Source: SZUA-592 sp041556555 (lineage in GTDB: Bacteria > Pseudomonadota > Gammaproteobacteria > Eutrophobiales > Eutrophobiaceae). Taken from it: DNA of 24,798 nucleotides. Shown here piece after piece: positions 16,101 to 23,476 of the stretch (positions within the stretch are counted from its first letter, which is position 1; every line of letters starts with the position of its first letter). Under the pieces are notes generated by a model. That model saw only the letters and a program-made list of their open reading frames with translations, ran no database searches and was not told where the DNA came from. The translations under genes and the position numbers were made by a program. The DNA is taken from NCBI GenBank assembly GCA_041556555.1, contig JBFFIE010000030.1, positions 1 to 24,798 on the forward strand, given 5' to 3'.

Positions 16101-17639
16101 ATCATATAGATACCTGACCTGTGATGACAGTACCGGTAATGGCGTATCGTCGCCCATGGATCCCACGGCTTCCTGTCCTGACTGCGCCAGGGGCCTCAAC
16201 ACCTGCTCCCGCTCCTCAAACGTGACCTGGAACATCTTCAGGTAGGAATCCAGGGTATCCTGATCCATGGGGTTAATCGTCAATTGCTGATCTTCAAGGC
16301 TGGCCTCGATATCCCGGGTAAAATTCTTGATCCAATCCTTGTATGGCAAACGGCCCTTGACCCGCTTATCAATATCCGCAGGTAATAACAGCTCGCCGGT
16401 TTCAGTATCAATGGCCATCATCTGGCCGGGTTTCAGTCGCCCTTTCTCGACAACATCGCCGGGCTCGTAATCATAGATACCGATCTCTGAGCCCAGGGTA
16501 ATGTGACGATCTTCTGTAATTACATAACGTGCAGGCCTGAGCCCGTTTCTGTCCATGATACAGGCACCGTAACGACCATCGGTCAGGACAACCCCGGCCG
16601 GGCCGTCCCAGGGCTCCATATTCATGCCGTTGTATTCGTAATAGGCCCGTAATTCGGAATCCATGTTGTCCACATTCTGCCAGGCCGGCGGAATCAACAG
16701 CCGCATGGCACGGAAGATATCCAAACCACCGGCAAGCAGTGCTTCCAGCATGTTATCCAGGGAACAGGAATCCGAGCCTTGCATGGAAACCAGCGGGCGG
16801 ATGTCCTCCATGGCCGGGATCCTGGGCGAAGATAATTTGAAGCTTCGGGCAACCGACCAGTTTCGGTTACCCTGGATGGTATTGATCTCGCCGTTATGGG
16901 CAAGATAGCGAAACGGCTGCGCCAGCCGCCACTGGGGCCAGGTATTCGTGGAAAACCGCTGGTGAAACACACACAGCGAGGAGGTGAGTGTTTCATCACT
17001 CAGATCGGTATAGAATTCCTGGAGATTCCCCGGCATAACCAGGCCCTTATAGGAAATGACATGAGTAGAGAGGCTGGGGACGTAAAAAACCTCGTCTTCT
17101 TCCTGAATTGTTTTTTCCGTGCGCCTTCTTGCAATGTACAGATGTAACTCGAAGTCCTCAGCACTCATCCCCTCGGGCGCATTTACAAAGATTTGCTCAA
17201 CCCGCGGCAGGGACTTCTTGGCCTCTTCCCCACAGGCGGATTCACTGGTCGGGACCTCGCGCCAGCCAAGTGGTGAGAGCCCTTCCTGCTTCAGTTCAGC
17301 TTCCAGTCGCCGACGTGATTTGTTCGCACTGTCGTCATCCTGATTCAGGAAGACCATGCCAACAGCATAGAGGGGAGCGAATTTATATCCCAGCTCTTTT
17401 GCACACGCCTGCAGGAAAGCATCCGGCTTTTTCATCAATAGCCCGCAGCCATCACCCGTCTTGCCATCTGCCGCCACCGCACCACGATGGGTCAGGCGGC
17501 ACAGCGACTTGATAGCGGTTTGCACCAGCCAGTGACTGGACTGGTTGTCCATCTGCGCAATCAGGCCAAATCCACAGCTGCCTTTTTCGAATTCCGGCCG
17601 ATAAAGTCCTGATTTATTTATTCTTTTCAAGTCGGTCAC
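13164..17639 (-). CDS. gltB: Glutamate synthase (NADPH) large subunit
   Basis: GltB makes two glutamates from glutamine and 2-oxoglutarate, channelling ammonia between its domains. It is full length at 1491 residues. A 21-residue propeptide precedes the catalytic cysteine C22 (GSCGFGLIAQ) of the class II glutaminase domain (about 22-430). The central domain and the FMN-binding synthase domain follow, with the 3Fe-4S cysteines C1111, C1117 and C1122 (CKYLRICHLNNC), then the C-terminal GXGXG beta-helix domain (about 1240-1480). The GTG start at 17639 follows a stop codon closely; a TTG at codon 4 is the only near alternative. A two-codon ATG-GTT-TAG frame at 17642-17650 sits just upstream and out of frame. 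A strong sigma-70 promoter precedes the gene. Confidence 0.98.
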   Translation of the reverse strand: MTDLKRINKSGLYRPEFEKGSCGFGLIAQMDNQSSHWLVQTAIKSLCRLTHRGAVAADGKTGDGCGLLMKKPDAFLQACAKELGYKFAPLYAVGMVFLNQDDDSANKSRRRLEAELKQEGLSPLGWREVPTSESACGEEAKKSLPRVEQIFVNAPEGMSAEDFELHLYIARRRTEKTIQEEDEVFYVPSLSTHVISYKGLVMPGNLQEFYTDLSDETLTSSLCVFHQRFSTNTWPQWRLAQPFRYLAHNGEINTIQGNRNWSVARSFKLSSPRIPAMEDIRPLVSMQGSDSCSLDNMLEALLAGGLDIFRAMRLLIPPAWQNVDNMDSELRAYYEYNGMNMEPWDGPAGVVLTDGRYGACIMDRNGLRPARYVITEDRHITLGSEIGIYDYEPGDVVEKGRLKPGQMMAIDTETGELLLPADIDKRVKGRLPYKDWIKNFTRDIEASLEDQQLTINPMDQDTLDSYLKMFQVTFEEREQVLRPLAQSGQEAVGSMGDDTPLPVLSSQVRYLYDNFRQQFAQVTNPPIDPIREHIVMSLSTHFGKEGNLFVEDEEHAKCLSVKSPVLSESKFHEILRYDDRGFPHVIIDLNYDPSIGLKQAIESVCDQAEEAVRDGQVILVLSDRQINPDKLPIHALLATGAVHHRLIDEGLRCDANILVETATARDPHQFAVLIGYGATAVYPYLAYETLQNMLDRREIPVGESVAIAKAYRKGINKGLYKITSKMGISTIASYRGAQLFEIVGLHDEVVDLCFKGTTSRIQGIGFTDLEEDQKFLAKESWNKRKPIRQGGLLKFVYGGEFHAFNPDVIRAIHEATESGDYEKYREYAALVNERPITVFRDMFKLKKGSKPISIDEVESIENILPRFDTAGMSLGALSPAAHESLAKAMNAIGGRSNSGEGGEDPARFHTDKVSKIKQVASGRFGVTPHYLVNAEVLQIKIAQGAKPGEGGQLPGDKVNEMIAKLRHSKPGVALISPPPHHDIYSIEDLAQLIFDLKQVNPQALVSVKLVAEAGVGTIAAGVAKAYADLITIAGYDGGTGASPLTSVKYAGSPWELGLTETHHTLRANNLRDKVRVQTDGGLKTGLDVVKAAILGAESFGFGTAPMVALGCKYLRICHLNNCATGVATQDKVLYTKHFKPNGPQKVINYFRFVAQEVRELMAELGIRRFEELIGKTELLEILTGESNKQRGLDLSPILSDHGVSPDKPHFCMQPKNQPFDKGELAEQMVKDAIEAIENKSGGEFHYSIRNNNRSIGARLSGEIARRYGNYDMSDRPVKICLKGTAGQSFGVWNAGGLEMYLEGDANDYVGKGMAGGKLVIYPSANSKLKSNETVIMGNTCLYGATGGKLYAAGVAGERFAVRNSGAVAVVEGVGDHGCEYMTGGVVVILGDTGINFGAGMTGGTAFVYDKDNSFPDKYNHELIDTHRISSEYMEGYKNFLQDLVEEYVTETGSEWGQYILDDFEEHAGKFWLVKPKAAELSTLLDNLLAAA

Positions 17640-17671
17640 ACCTAAACCATTTTTTCAGCAAAAGGTTGAAA

Positions 17672-17700
17672 ATTATAGAGCTTATACCTGTTTATGTCAC
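17672..17700 (-). promoter_or_regulatory. Sigma-70 promoter of gltB
   Basis: On the minus strand GTGACA (17700-17695) and TATAAT (17677-17672) are separated by exactly 17 bases. This is five of six -35 matches and a perfect -10. Transcription would start near 17665, giving a leader of about 25 bases before the GTG at 17639. It lies in the only sizeable gap upstream of gltB and probably drives gltB-gltD-hemE-DUF368-antiporter. Confidence 0.7.
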
Positions 17701-17799
17701 GGTGCAGCATGCTCGTAACAATAAGCTAAAAACATGTTAGCCGTAATTCAAGGATTTTCGATGCAATTCAATGCTATTTGTGGGAAATTTTGGAAAGGG

Positions 17800-17816
17800 T
17801 GATTGATTATCAATCA
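17800..17816 (-). repeat. Perfect inverted repeat across the dgt stop codon
   Basis: TGATTGATTATCAATCA is an 8-base perfect inverted repeat with a single central base, and it includes the dgt stop at 17810-17812. Without a real loop it would make only a short RNA hairpin, and no U-run follows, so a terminator role is doubtful. It could bind a dimeric protein, or reduce read-through from dgt into the gltB leader. This may also be chance. Confidence 0.3.
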
Positions 17817-18955
17817 GTAGTTTGTCTGATCCGTTCAAACTCAGCAATCGCAAATCGATCGGTCATCCCGGCTATATAGTCCGCTGTAATCCGGGCAGCT
17901 TCCATGCTAGCCCCACTGCCGCTGGATTGCTTAATCCGCAGTTGCACATCTTCCGGTAACAGTCCCGGCCTCTGCATATATTCAGCAAATAACACCCTGA
18001 CCTTCTCCTTGGCCAGGCTGGTCATTTTCTCCACTCGGTGATGCTGGTAAAGCTCCCTGCGCAGAAACTGTTTGAGCTGCAGGTGCTGGTCCTTTGTCTC
18101 TTCACCCAGAATAATCATGGGTTCACCAGCATTCCTGACATCGTTAATAGTGTCTGGATGGTAATGCGCAATTTTTTGCTTGCTGGTTGTCACCAGGTCA
18201 GTGACCAGTTTATTAATCATGCGCCTGATCACTTCATGACTGACGCGTCGCCCATTCAAACCGGGCCAGGTTTTCCTGACATAATGAAACTGCTCCCTGA
18301 AGATATCAATTTCCTCAAGTTGATGAAGGTTTATCAATCCGGAACGCAGACCATCGTCTACATCATGGTTGTTATAGGCAATTTCATCCGCAATATTGGC
18401 AATCTGGGCCTCCAGCCCCGGCTGTTGATTGTTTAGGAAACGCTGGCCGATATCACCAAGTATTTTTGCATTCTTCCTGGAACAGTGCTTGAGAATGCCT
18501 TCCCGTGTTTCAAAGGTCAGGTTCAAGCCCGGAAAATCTGCATATCTTTCCTCAAGCAGGTCGACGACCCTTAAAGACTGGAGGTTATGTTCAAACCCGC
18601 CAAATGGCTTCATGCATTCATTCAGAATATCCTGCCCCGCATGACCAAACGGTGTGTGACCAAGATCGTGCGCCAGACAAATAGCCTCGGTCAGGTCTTC
18701 ATTAAGCCACAAGGCGCGGGCAATCGTTCTCCCAATCTGTGCGACTTCAATGGAGTGCGTGAGCCGCGTTCTGAACATATCTCCCTCATGATTTACAAAT
18801 ACCTGGGTTTTATATTCAAGCCTGCGGAATGCGGCACTATGAATAATGCGATCGCGATCACGTTGATATTCACTACGATAGTCCGGGGACTGTTCCTGGT
18901 ATTGTCGGCCCCTTGATGTTTCCTCTCTGGCGGCGTAGGGAGCCAGATCCGGCAT
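17810..18955 (-). CDS. dgt: dGTP triphosphohydrolase-like HD-domain protein (dNTPase)
   Basis: An HD-superfamily phosphohydrolase that cleaves dNTPs to the nucleoside plus triphosphate. The metal-binding motif is H67 (RLTHSIEVAQIGR), H96-D97 (LAHDLGHTPFGHAG) and a later Asp in ANIADEIAYNNHDVDDG. At 381 residues it belongs to the shorter type 2 group rather than the roughly 505-residue E. coli Dgt, so substrate preference may be broader than dGTP. The ATG at 18955 shares one base with the aroB stop (TGATG); a TTG one codon earlier is less likely. It ends the aroK-aroB-dgt run. Some HD dNTPases limit phage growth by draining dNTPs, but nothing around it suggests a dedicated defence locus. Confidence 0.93.
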   Translation of the reverse strand: MPDLAPYAAREETSRGRQYQEQSPDYRSEYQRDRDRIIHSAAFRRLEYKTQVFVNHEGDMFRTRLTHSIEVAQIGRTIARALWLNEDLTEAICLAHDLGHTPFGHAGQDILNECMKPFGGFEHNLQSLRVVDLLEERYADFPGLNLTFETREGILKHCSRKNAKILGDIGQRFLNNQQPGLEAQIANIADEIAYNNHDVDDGLRSGLINLHQLEEIDIFREQFHYVRKTWPGLNGRRVSHEVIRRMINKLVTDLVTTSKQKIAHYHPDTINDVRNAGEPMIILGEETKDQHLQLKQFLRRELYQHHRVEKMTSLAKEKVRVLFAEYMQRPGLLPEDVQLRIKQSSGSGASMEAARITADYIAGMTDRFAIAEFERIRQTTD

Positions 18956-20049
18956 CAAACAATCTCCTCACCAGAACAAAAAGAATTCAGCGTCTCATCC
19001 AGAAGGTTATTATCAAAGTGATCAGTAACCTGTGCATTGCCAATCGACTTCAACAATACAAGAAATATTTGTCCATCCTTTGCTTTTTTGTCGACTGCCA
19101 TCAGTTCACGCATATTAATTGCCGAGATTGATTCAGGGGGTGTAACTGGCAGATCGGTTTTAAGCAATATTGCTTTTATCCTTTCCACATCTTCATGGGA
19201 CAACCAGCTCTGACGCTGCGACAGATCAGCAGCCATTAACATGCCCGTAGCGATAGCCTCTCCATGCAACCAGTCCCGGTATTCAAGCCCTGTTTCAATG
19301 GCATGCCCAAAAGTATGCCCGAGATTGAGTAGAGCTCTGATACCGGACTCTGTCTCATCCAGCGCTACAATATCAGCCTTGTTTCTGCAGGATTTTTCAA
19401 TTGCATAAACCAGAGCTTTATCATTCCGTCCAAGTAATTTTCCAATATTTTCTTCCAGCCATTCAAAAAATGAATGGTCTCTTATAAGCCCATATTTAAT
19501 AACCTCGGCGAGACCTGCCTTGAGTTGGCGGTCATCCAGGGTATCCAGTACGTTGGTATCGGTGATCACGGCAACAGGTTGATGAAAAGCGCCAATCATG
19601 TTTTTGCCCAATCTGTGGTTTACTGCGGTTTTGCCGCCGACAGATGAATCAACCTGGGCAAGCAGGGTTGTTGGTAACTGTAAAAAATCAGTCCCTCTCT
19701 GGTAGCAGGCCGAGGCAAATCCGGCAATATCACCAACGACCCCACCGCCCAGTGCAACGATACAAGAATTTCTGCTAAACCTATGCGATAACATATTGGT
19801 AATGATTTCGTTCATGCTATCCAGTGTTTTGTATTTCTCCCCATCAGGAAGCACAGTTGTCTGTAACTCCCGGTTTCCCAGAATTTGTTGCAATTGATCC
19901 AGGTAAAGCGGGGCGATTGTCTCATTAGTAACAATCATGACCTGTTTTGAGAGTATGAATTTGTTCACGAGCGAGGAATCATTCAGCAATCCTTTCCCGA
20001 TTAGAATGGGATACGATCTCTCTCCCAGCTCAACCTGTATTTCTTTCAC
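18955..20049 (-). CDS. aroB: 3-dehydroquinate synthase
   Basis: AroB converts DAHP to 3-dehydroquinate, the second step of the shikimate pathway, using NAD+ and a divalent metal. Length is 364 residues, as usual. NAD-binding GGGVVGDIAGFAS starts at 101, and DSSVGGKTAVNH spans 134-145. The metal ligands E182 (EVIKYGL), H245 (LGHTFGHAIE) and H262 (LHGEA) align with E184, H247 and H264 of the E. coli enzyme. The start is a GTG that overlaps the aroK stop (GTGA), so it is probably translationally coupled. The stop overlaps the dgt start by one base. Confidence 0.97.
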   Translation of the reverse strand: MKEIQVELGERSYPILIGKGLLNDSSLVNKFILSKQVMIVTNETIAPLYLDQLQQILGNRELQTTVLPDGEKYKTLDSMNEIITNMLSHRFSRNSCIVALGGGVVGDIAGFASACYQRGTDFLQLPTTLLAQVDSSVGGKTAVNHRLGKNMIGAFHQPVAVITDTNVLDTLDDRQLKAGLAEVIKYGLIRDHSFFEWLEENIGKLLGRNDKALVYAIEKSCRNKADIVALDETESGIRALLNLGHTFGHAIETGLEYRDWLHGEAIATGMLMAADLSQRQSWLSHEDVERIKAILLKTDLPVTPPESISAINMRELMAVDKKAKDGQIFLVLLKSIGNAQVTDHFDNNLLDETLNSFCSGEEIV

Positions 20050-20564
20050 TTCTGCTTCCTGTTTCTACAGATTTCATTGACAATTTGTTGCACCGGTCTG
20101 CCACCGGTTTCAACAATCAGATCAGCTACCTCTTCATAATATGGACCTCGTTCATGCAACAGGTCCTCAATCTTTTGTTTTTTGTTGTGGGTATTCAACA
20201 AGGGCCTTTTGACATCCCGGGCAGTGCGCCGGAGGATTTGCCGCACACTGGTCTTGAGATAGACTACCCAGCCCCTATCAGAAATCCTTTTCCTGTTCTC
20301 TTCACTTAATATAGCCCCGCCACCGGTTGCGAGCACGATATCTGAATGCTTGGTTAATTCTTCAATCAAGTCTGATTCCCTCTGGCGAAAACCCTGTTCT
20401 CCCTCGATTTCGAAGATCAGAGGGATACTTGCCTGGGTGCGGCGCTCGATTTCCTCGTCGGAATCGAAAAATTCAAGTTTGAGTTTTTTGGCTAGTTGGC
20501 GGCCTATGGTGGTTTTCCCCGCACCCATGGGACCAACCAGGAAAATGTTGTTGTAATTTTTCAA
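20046..20564 (-). CDS. aroK: Shikimate kinase
   Basis: AroK phosphorylates shikimate to shikimate 3-phosphate. The 172-residue protein has Walker A GPMGAGKT (11-18). The shikimate-binding residues are D34 and D36 (FFDSD), R60 (QGFRQRE) and the GGG loop at 81-83; the lid arginine R120 is in KRPLL and R139 in ERGPYY. The start is TTG at 20564: it matches the E. coli N-terminus (NIFLVGPMGAGK), and the frame upstream meets stops before any ATG. There is no clear Shine-Dalgarno. It is separated from pilQ by a terminator, unlike a simple pilQ-aroK operon, and has its own candidate promoter. Confidence 0.96.
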   Translation of the reverse strand: MKNYNNIFLVGPMGAGKTTIGRQLAKKLKLEFFDSDEEIERRTQASIPLIFEIEGEQGFRQRESDLIEELTKHSDIVLATGGGAILSEENRKRISDRGWVVYLKTSVRQILRRTARDVKRPLLNTHNKKQKIEDLLHERGPYYEEVADLIVETGGRPVQQIVNEICRNRKQK

Positions 20565-20599
20565 AGCTTGTGTCCATGGGCTTTCAACGATGTATTATC

Positions 20600-20627
20600 A
20601 TCATACTAAAAATTCCTTGTATTTCAG
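20600..20627 (-). promoter_or_regulatory. Candidate aroK promoter
   Basis: On the minus strand CTGAAA (20627-20622) and TATGAT (20605-20600) are 16 bases apart, matching sigma-70 in four of six -35 bases and five of six -10 bases. Its place fits: it starts directly after the pilQ terminator and ends 35 bases before the aroK TTG. An overlapping GATAAT nearby could serve as an alternative -10. This is a pattern match only. Confidence 0.4.
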
Positions 20628-20628
20628 A

Positions 20629-20660
20629 ATAAAAAAGGCGCGGTTTTTACACCGCGCCTT
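20629..20660 (-). terminator. Rho-independent terminator after pilQ
   Basis: On the minus strand AAGGCGCGGT (20660-20651) pairs perfectly with ACCGCGCCTT (20644-20635) around a six-base loop, followed by a run of Ts (TTTTTTATT). The 10-base, GC-rich stem starts 40 bases after the pilQ stop. It should end the pilMNOPQ transcript before aroK. Confidence 0.92.
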
Positions 20661-20699
20661 GACAAGGACCCACGAGGTAATGCTTATTTATGGAGGAAG

Positions 20700-22880
20700 C
20701 TATATGCGGAGATTCTCCTTGAGAATCTTCGGGGTCACGAAAATCAGCAGTTCAGATTTAGTACGATCTTCTATTGTGCGTTTGAACAGAAAACCAATGT
20801 ATGGCAAATCACCAAAGAACGGAACACGATCGGAGGTGTAGTCTGAAGTTTGTTCGTACACACCTCCAAGCACCACAGTTTCACCATTATCTACAAGCAC
20901 CTGGGTACTGACTTCCCGGGTATTGATTGGCGGCACGCCCAACACGTCCGGGGAACCACGGGTATCCTGGTTAACGGTAAGATCCAGCATAACTCGGTCA
21001 TCCGGTGTGATTTGTGGTGTCACGGAAAGTTGGAGCACAGCTTCCTTGAACGACACACTCGTGGCACCACTGGATGTGGCCTCCTGGTAGGGAATTTCCA
21101 CACCGGACTTGATCACTGCCTCACGCTGATTGGCGGTAATTACCTTGGGGCTCGCAATGTCCTCACCACGGCCCTCTGCCAGGGCAGCTGATAACTCCAA
21201 TTGCAGCAGATAGGAACCAATCACACCATAGGCAAGCGAAAGCGCACCAAAGGGATTACTTACCGGCAAGGACACCATCAGGTTTTCTTCATCACCGGTA
21301 ACAAATGACGTGCCTGCACCGAAATCGGTAATACCCTCTATGCCGCCACCTACAAACCCACCTGGCTGATTGGAAGCGCCCGGCACGCCCGTCTCTGGAG
21401 CAAATGAATCCCGTCTGGTTGCCTTGCTGTAACCAAACCTTACACCAAGGTCCTTGGCAAAGCTTTCATCGGCATTCACAATCCGAGATTCGATCAGAAC
21501 CTGCCGTACCGGAATATCCAGCTTGGCAACCATGTCACGGATTGCGGCAAGACTATCCGGCACGTCCTGGATGATAAGCGTGTTGGTTCTCTCGTCAATA
21601 GTGACGCTGCCCCGGCTCGACAGCAGATTATTTTCCTCGGCCTTGATCAATGCAGCGAGTTCCTGGGCCTTGGCGTAATTAACCTGGACAAAGTCTGTCT
21701 CAAGTGGTGCCAGCTCTTCCTTCTGACGTGAAGCTTCGAGTTCCAGTTTTTCCCGCGCAGCAATTTCGCCGATCGGGGCAACGCTGATCACATTCCCTTC
21801 TTTTCTCATACCCAGACCCTTGGCCTTGAGAATGATGTCCAATGCCTGATCCCAGGGCACGTTCTTCAATCTGAGAGTGACATTACCGGTAACCGTATCA
21901 CTGGCGACCATGTTGAGTCCGGTAAAATCGGCAATCAACTGCAAGACCGCCCGCACCTCGATATCCTGGAAGTTCAGGGAGAGTCGCTCACCCGTGTAAC
22001 CAAATTCGGTTTTCTTCTTTTCTTCCTGCTCGGCCCTGGTCAAGGGCTTGAATTCAATAGTTAACAGATTATCGGTCTGGTAAGCCAAGTAGTCATAGTT
22101 TGGCGTTGTGGTGGTAATGACCATGTTTGCACCGTTTGTCGTCGGAATCGTATCGATTTCCCGGACCGGCGTTGCAAAATCTATGACATCCAGACGGCGA
22201 TTCAGCGCCTCGGGAAGACTAGCGCCCTGGAAATCAACCACCACGTTACCGGCTTCTTTATCCAGGTTCACAGCCACAGAGGGATCTGACAAGGTGACCA
22301 TGATTCTGCCCTCGCCGGAAGCACCTCGCCGGAAATCGATATTACTGATACTGGCATCAAACTGTTTACCCATACCAGGTCTGCTGCTGACACTGGCTGC
22401 TACACTGCTGGAAGGTGCTGAACCCATGCCCTTTCCACTTTCTGGCAACAGAGTCAGAACGACCTTGTCTCCCTGTACTTCCATTTCGTATGCGACAGGG
22501 TTCGACAGGTTCAACACAACGCGCGTACGCCCGGCGGCCTCAACCGAGGAAACACTTTGGGCAGCACCAATGCCAATAGCCAGGTTTTTCTCAGTAAAAT
22601 TCAGGCTGGTATCAGGGAAATCCAGGACAATTCTGGCGGGATTGTCTATGGTGAAATTGAGCGGCTCTTCATCCAGTGGTTCTGAAAGCTGCATTTCCAG
22701 CTTTACCTGATCACCTGGCAAGGATGTGTAACTGATGTCATCAAGGGTGGCAGCAAAAGCCGTTGTCTGGAGCATTGCACCAGCAAACACCAGTAATATT
22801 GAAGCTGTGATACGATCAAGCCAGCTAATCATATATTTGTCCTTTTCTTTTGTTTGATGGTCAGTTTGTCTCTTACTCAT
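20700..22880 (-). CDS. pilQ: Type IV pilus secretin PilQ
   Basis: PilQ forms the outer-membrane channel through which the type IVa pilus passes. It is 726 residues from the ATG at 22880. Two AMIN domains (about 48-148 and 176-280) bind peptidoglycan. An STN-type domain follows (302-370), then an NolW repeat (395-455) and the secretin core (about 555-722) with VDNGETVVLGGVYEQ (663-677) and VPFFGDLPYIGFLFK (686-700). The signal peptide ends at AFA-ATLDD (near 43). Two starts are plausible. ATG 22880 has an AGGGG at the right distance but gives a 43-residue signal with a polar first part. ATG 22832 gives an ordinary 27-residue signal (MISWLDRITA) and has an AAAAGGA upstream. It is the last pil gene, 21 bases after pilP and before the terminator. 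Confidence 0.97.
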   Translation of the reverse strand: MSKRQTDHQTKEKDKYMISWLDRITASILLVFAGAMLQTTAFAATLDDISYTSLPGDQVKLEMQLSEPLDEEPLNFTIDNPARIVLDFPDTSLNFTEKNLAIGIGAAQSVSSVEAAGRTRVVLNLSNPVAYEMEVQGDKVVLTLLPESGKGMGSAPSSSVAASVSSRPGMGKQFDASISNIDFRRGASGEGRIMVTLSDPSVAVNLDKEAGNVVVDFQGASLPEALNRRLDVIDFATPVREIDTIPTTNGANMVITTTTPNYDYLAYQTDNLLTIEFKPLTRAEQEEKKKTEFGYTGERLSLNFQDIEVRAVLQLIADFTGLNMVASDTVTGNVTLRLKNVPWDQALDIILKAKGLGMRKEGNVISVAPIGEIAAREKLELEASRQKEELAPLETDFVQVNYAKAQELAALIKAEENNLLSSRGSVTIDERTNTLIIQDVPDSLAAIRDMVAKLDIPVRQVLIESRIVNADESFAKDLGVRFGYSKATRRDSFAPETGVPGASNQPGGFVGGGIEGITDFGAGTSFVTGDEENLMVSLPVSNPFGALSLAYGVIGSYLLQLELSAALAEGRGEDIASPKVITANQREAVIKSGVEIPYQEATSSGATSVSFKEAVLQLSVTPQITPDDRVMLDLTVNQDTRGSPDVLGVPPINTREVSTQVLVDNGETVVLGGVYEQTSDYTSDRVPFFGDLPYIGFLFKRTIEDRTKSELLIFVTPKILKENLRI

Positions 22881-22901
22881 AATAGCCACCCCTGAAACAG
22901 G

Positions 22902-23453
22902 TTATTCTTCATACAACGCCATGGCTGCGGGTCGTTCCTCCCACCGGCCATCGTTGTTTTTGATGATTTCACGTAATTCAATCCGGTCTTCATAAATGTT
23001 GAGAATCTTGCCAATATTTCTTCCCAGATAATTCCCAACCTTGACCCTGTGCACCGTGCCATCCGGATCCCGGATAATTCCCCACAGATCATTACTATCC
23101 TCAAGTGTGCCTACCATCCTCAGGCTGTCCAGTTCATATGACTCAAGCTCTTCGCGGTTGCGGTATTTGATCTCCCTTTCCATGGCTTCTGTCAGTCCTT
23201 CATCCTCGTCCTGTTCAGCAAGATCCAGTTTTACTTTTTCATAGAACAGTTGAAAGGGATCGCGTGCTCCTTCCTTTCCGGATTGATAGGCATAAGCTTC
23301 ATATGGTTCGATTGCCGGTATGGGTGCAATCCGGCCTCCTGGCCGGGCAAGGATTTGCTCAACTTCTCTCTCAAGTTCAGACATGTCGCTGGTCACGCAG
23401 CCACTAATAACCAACAGGATTCCCATGAATAAAAAAAGATGGGCTTTTTCCAT
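22902..23453 (-). CDS. pilP: Type IV pilus inner-membrane lipoprotein PilP
   Basis: PilP links the PilNO inner-membrane dimer to the secretin PilQ. From the ATG at 23453 it is 183 residues, with an 18-residue signal and lipobox VISGC (acylated C19). A proline-rich linker (RIAPIPAIEPYEAYAY) leads to DPF, a hallmark of the PilQ-interacting region. The C-terminal beta domain reads GTVHRVKVGNYLGRNIGKI, again typical. An ATG at 23477, overlapping the pilO stop by one base, would add eight residues (MWYAGNHF) before the signal. I prefer 23453 because it gives a normal lipoprotein signal and has an AGG upstream. Confidence 0.93.
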   Translation of the reverse strand: MEKAHLFLFMGILLVISGCVTSDMSELEREVEQILARPGGRIAPIPAIEPYEAYAYQSGKEGARDPFQLFYEKVKLDLAEQDEDEGLTEAMEREIKYRNREELESYELDSLRMVGTLEDSNDLWGIIRDPDGTVHRVKVGNYLGRNIGKILNIYEDRIELREIIKNNDGRWEERPAAMALYEE

Positions 23454-23476
23454 AAAATGATTACCTGCGTACCACA

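Noticed and set aside
17701..17809. Riboswitch or terminator in the dgt-gltB gap
   Set aside because: I see only a weak GCTAA/TTAGC hairpin and the repeat over the dgt stop; most of this stretch lies upstream of the gltB promoter, so it cannot be a gltB leader switch.
17810..18955. dgt as part of a phage-defence island
   Set aside because: The neighbours are all housekeeping genes and no other defence gene, integrase or repeat is present, so a metabolic role is the simpler reading.
22108..22710. 200-codon plus-strand frame inside pilQ
   Set aside because: It is antisense to the PilQ AMIN domains; its Ser/Thr/Arg-rich composition reflects the complement of PilQ codons.
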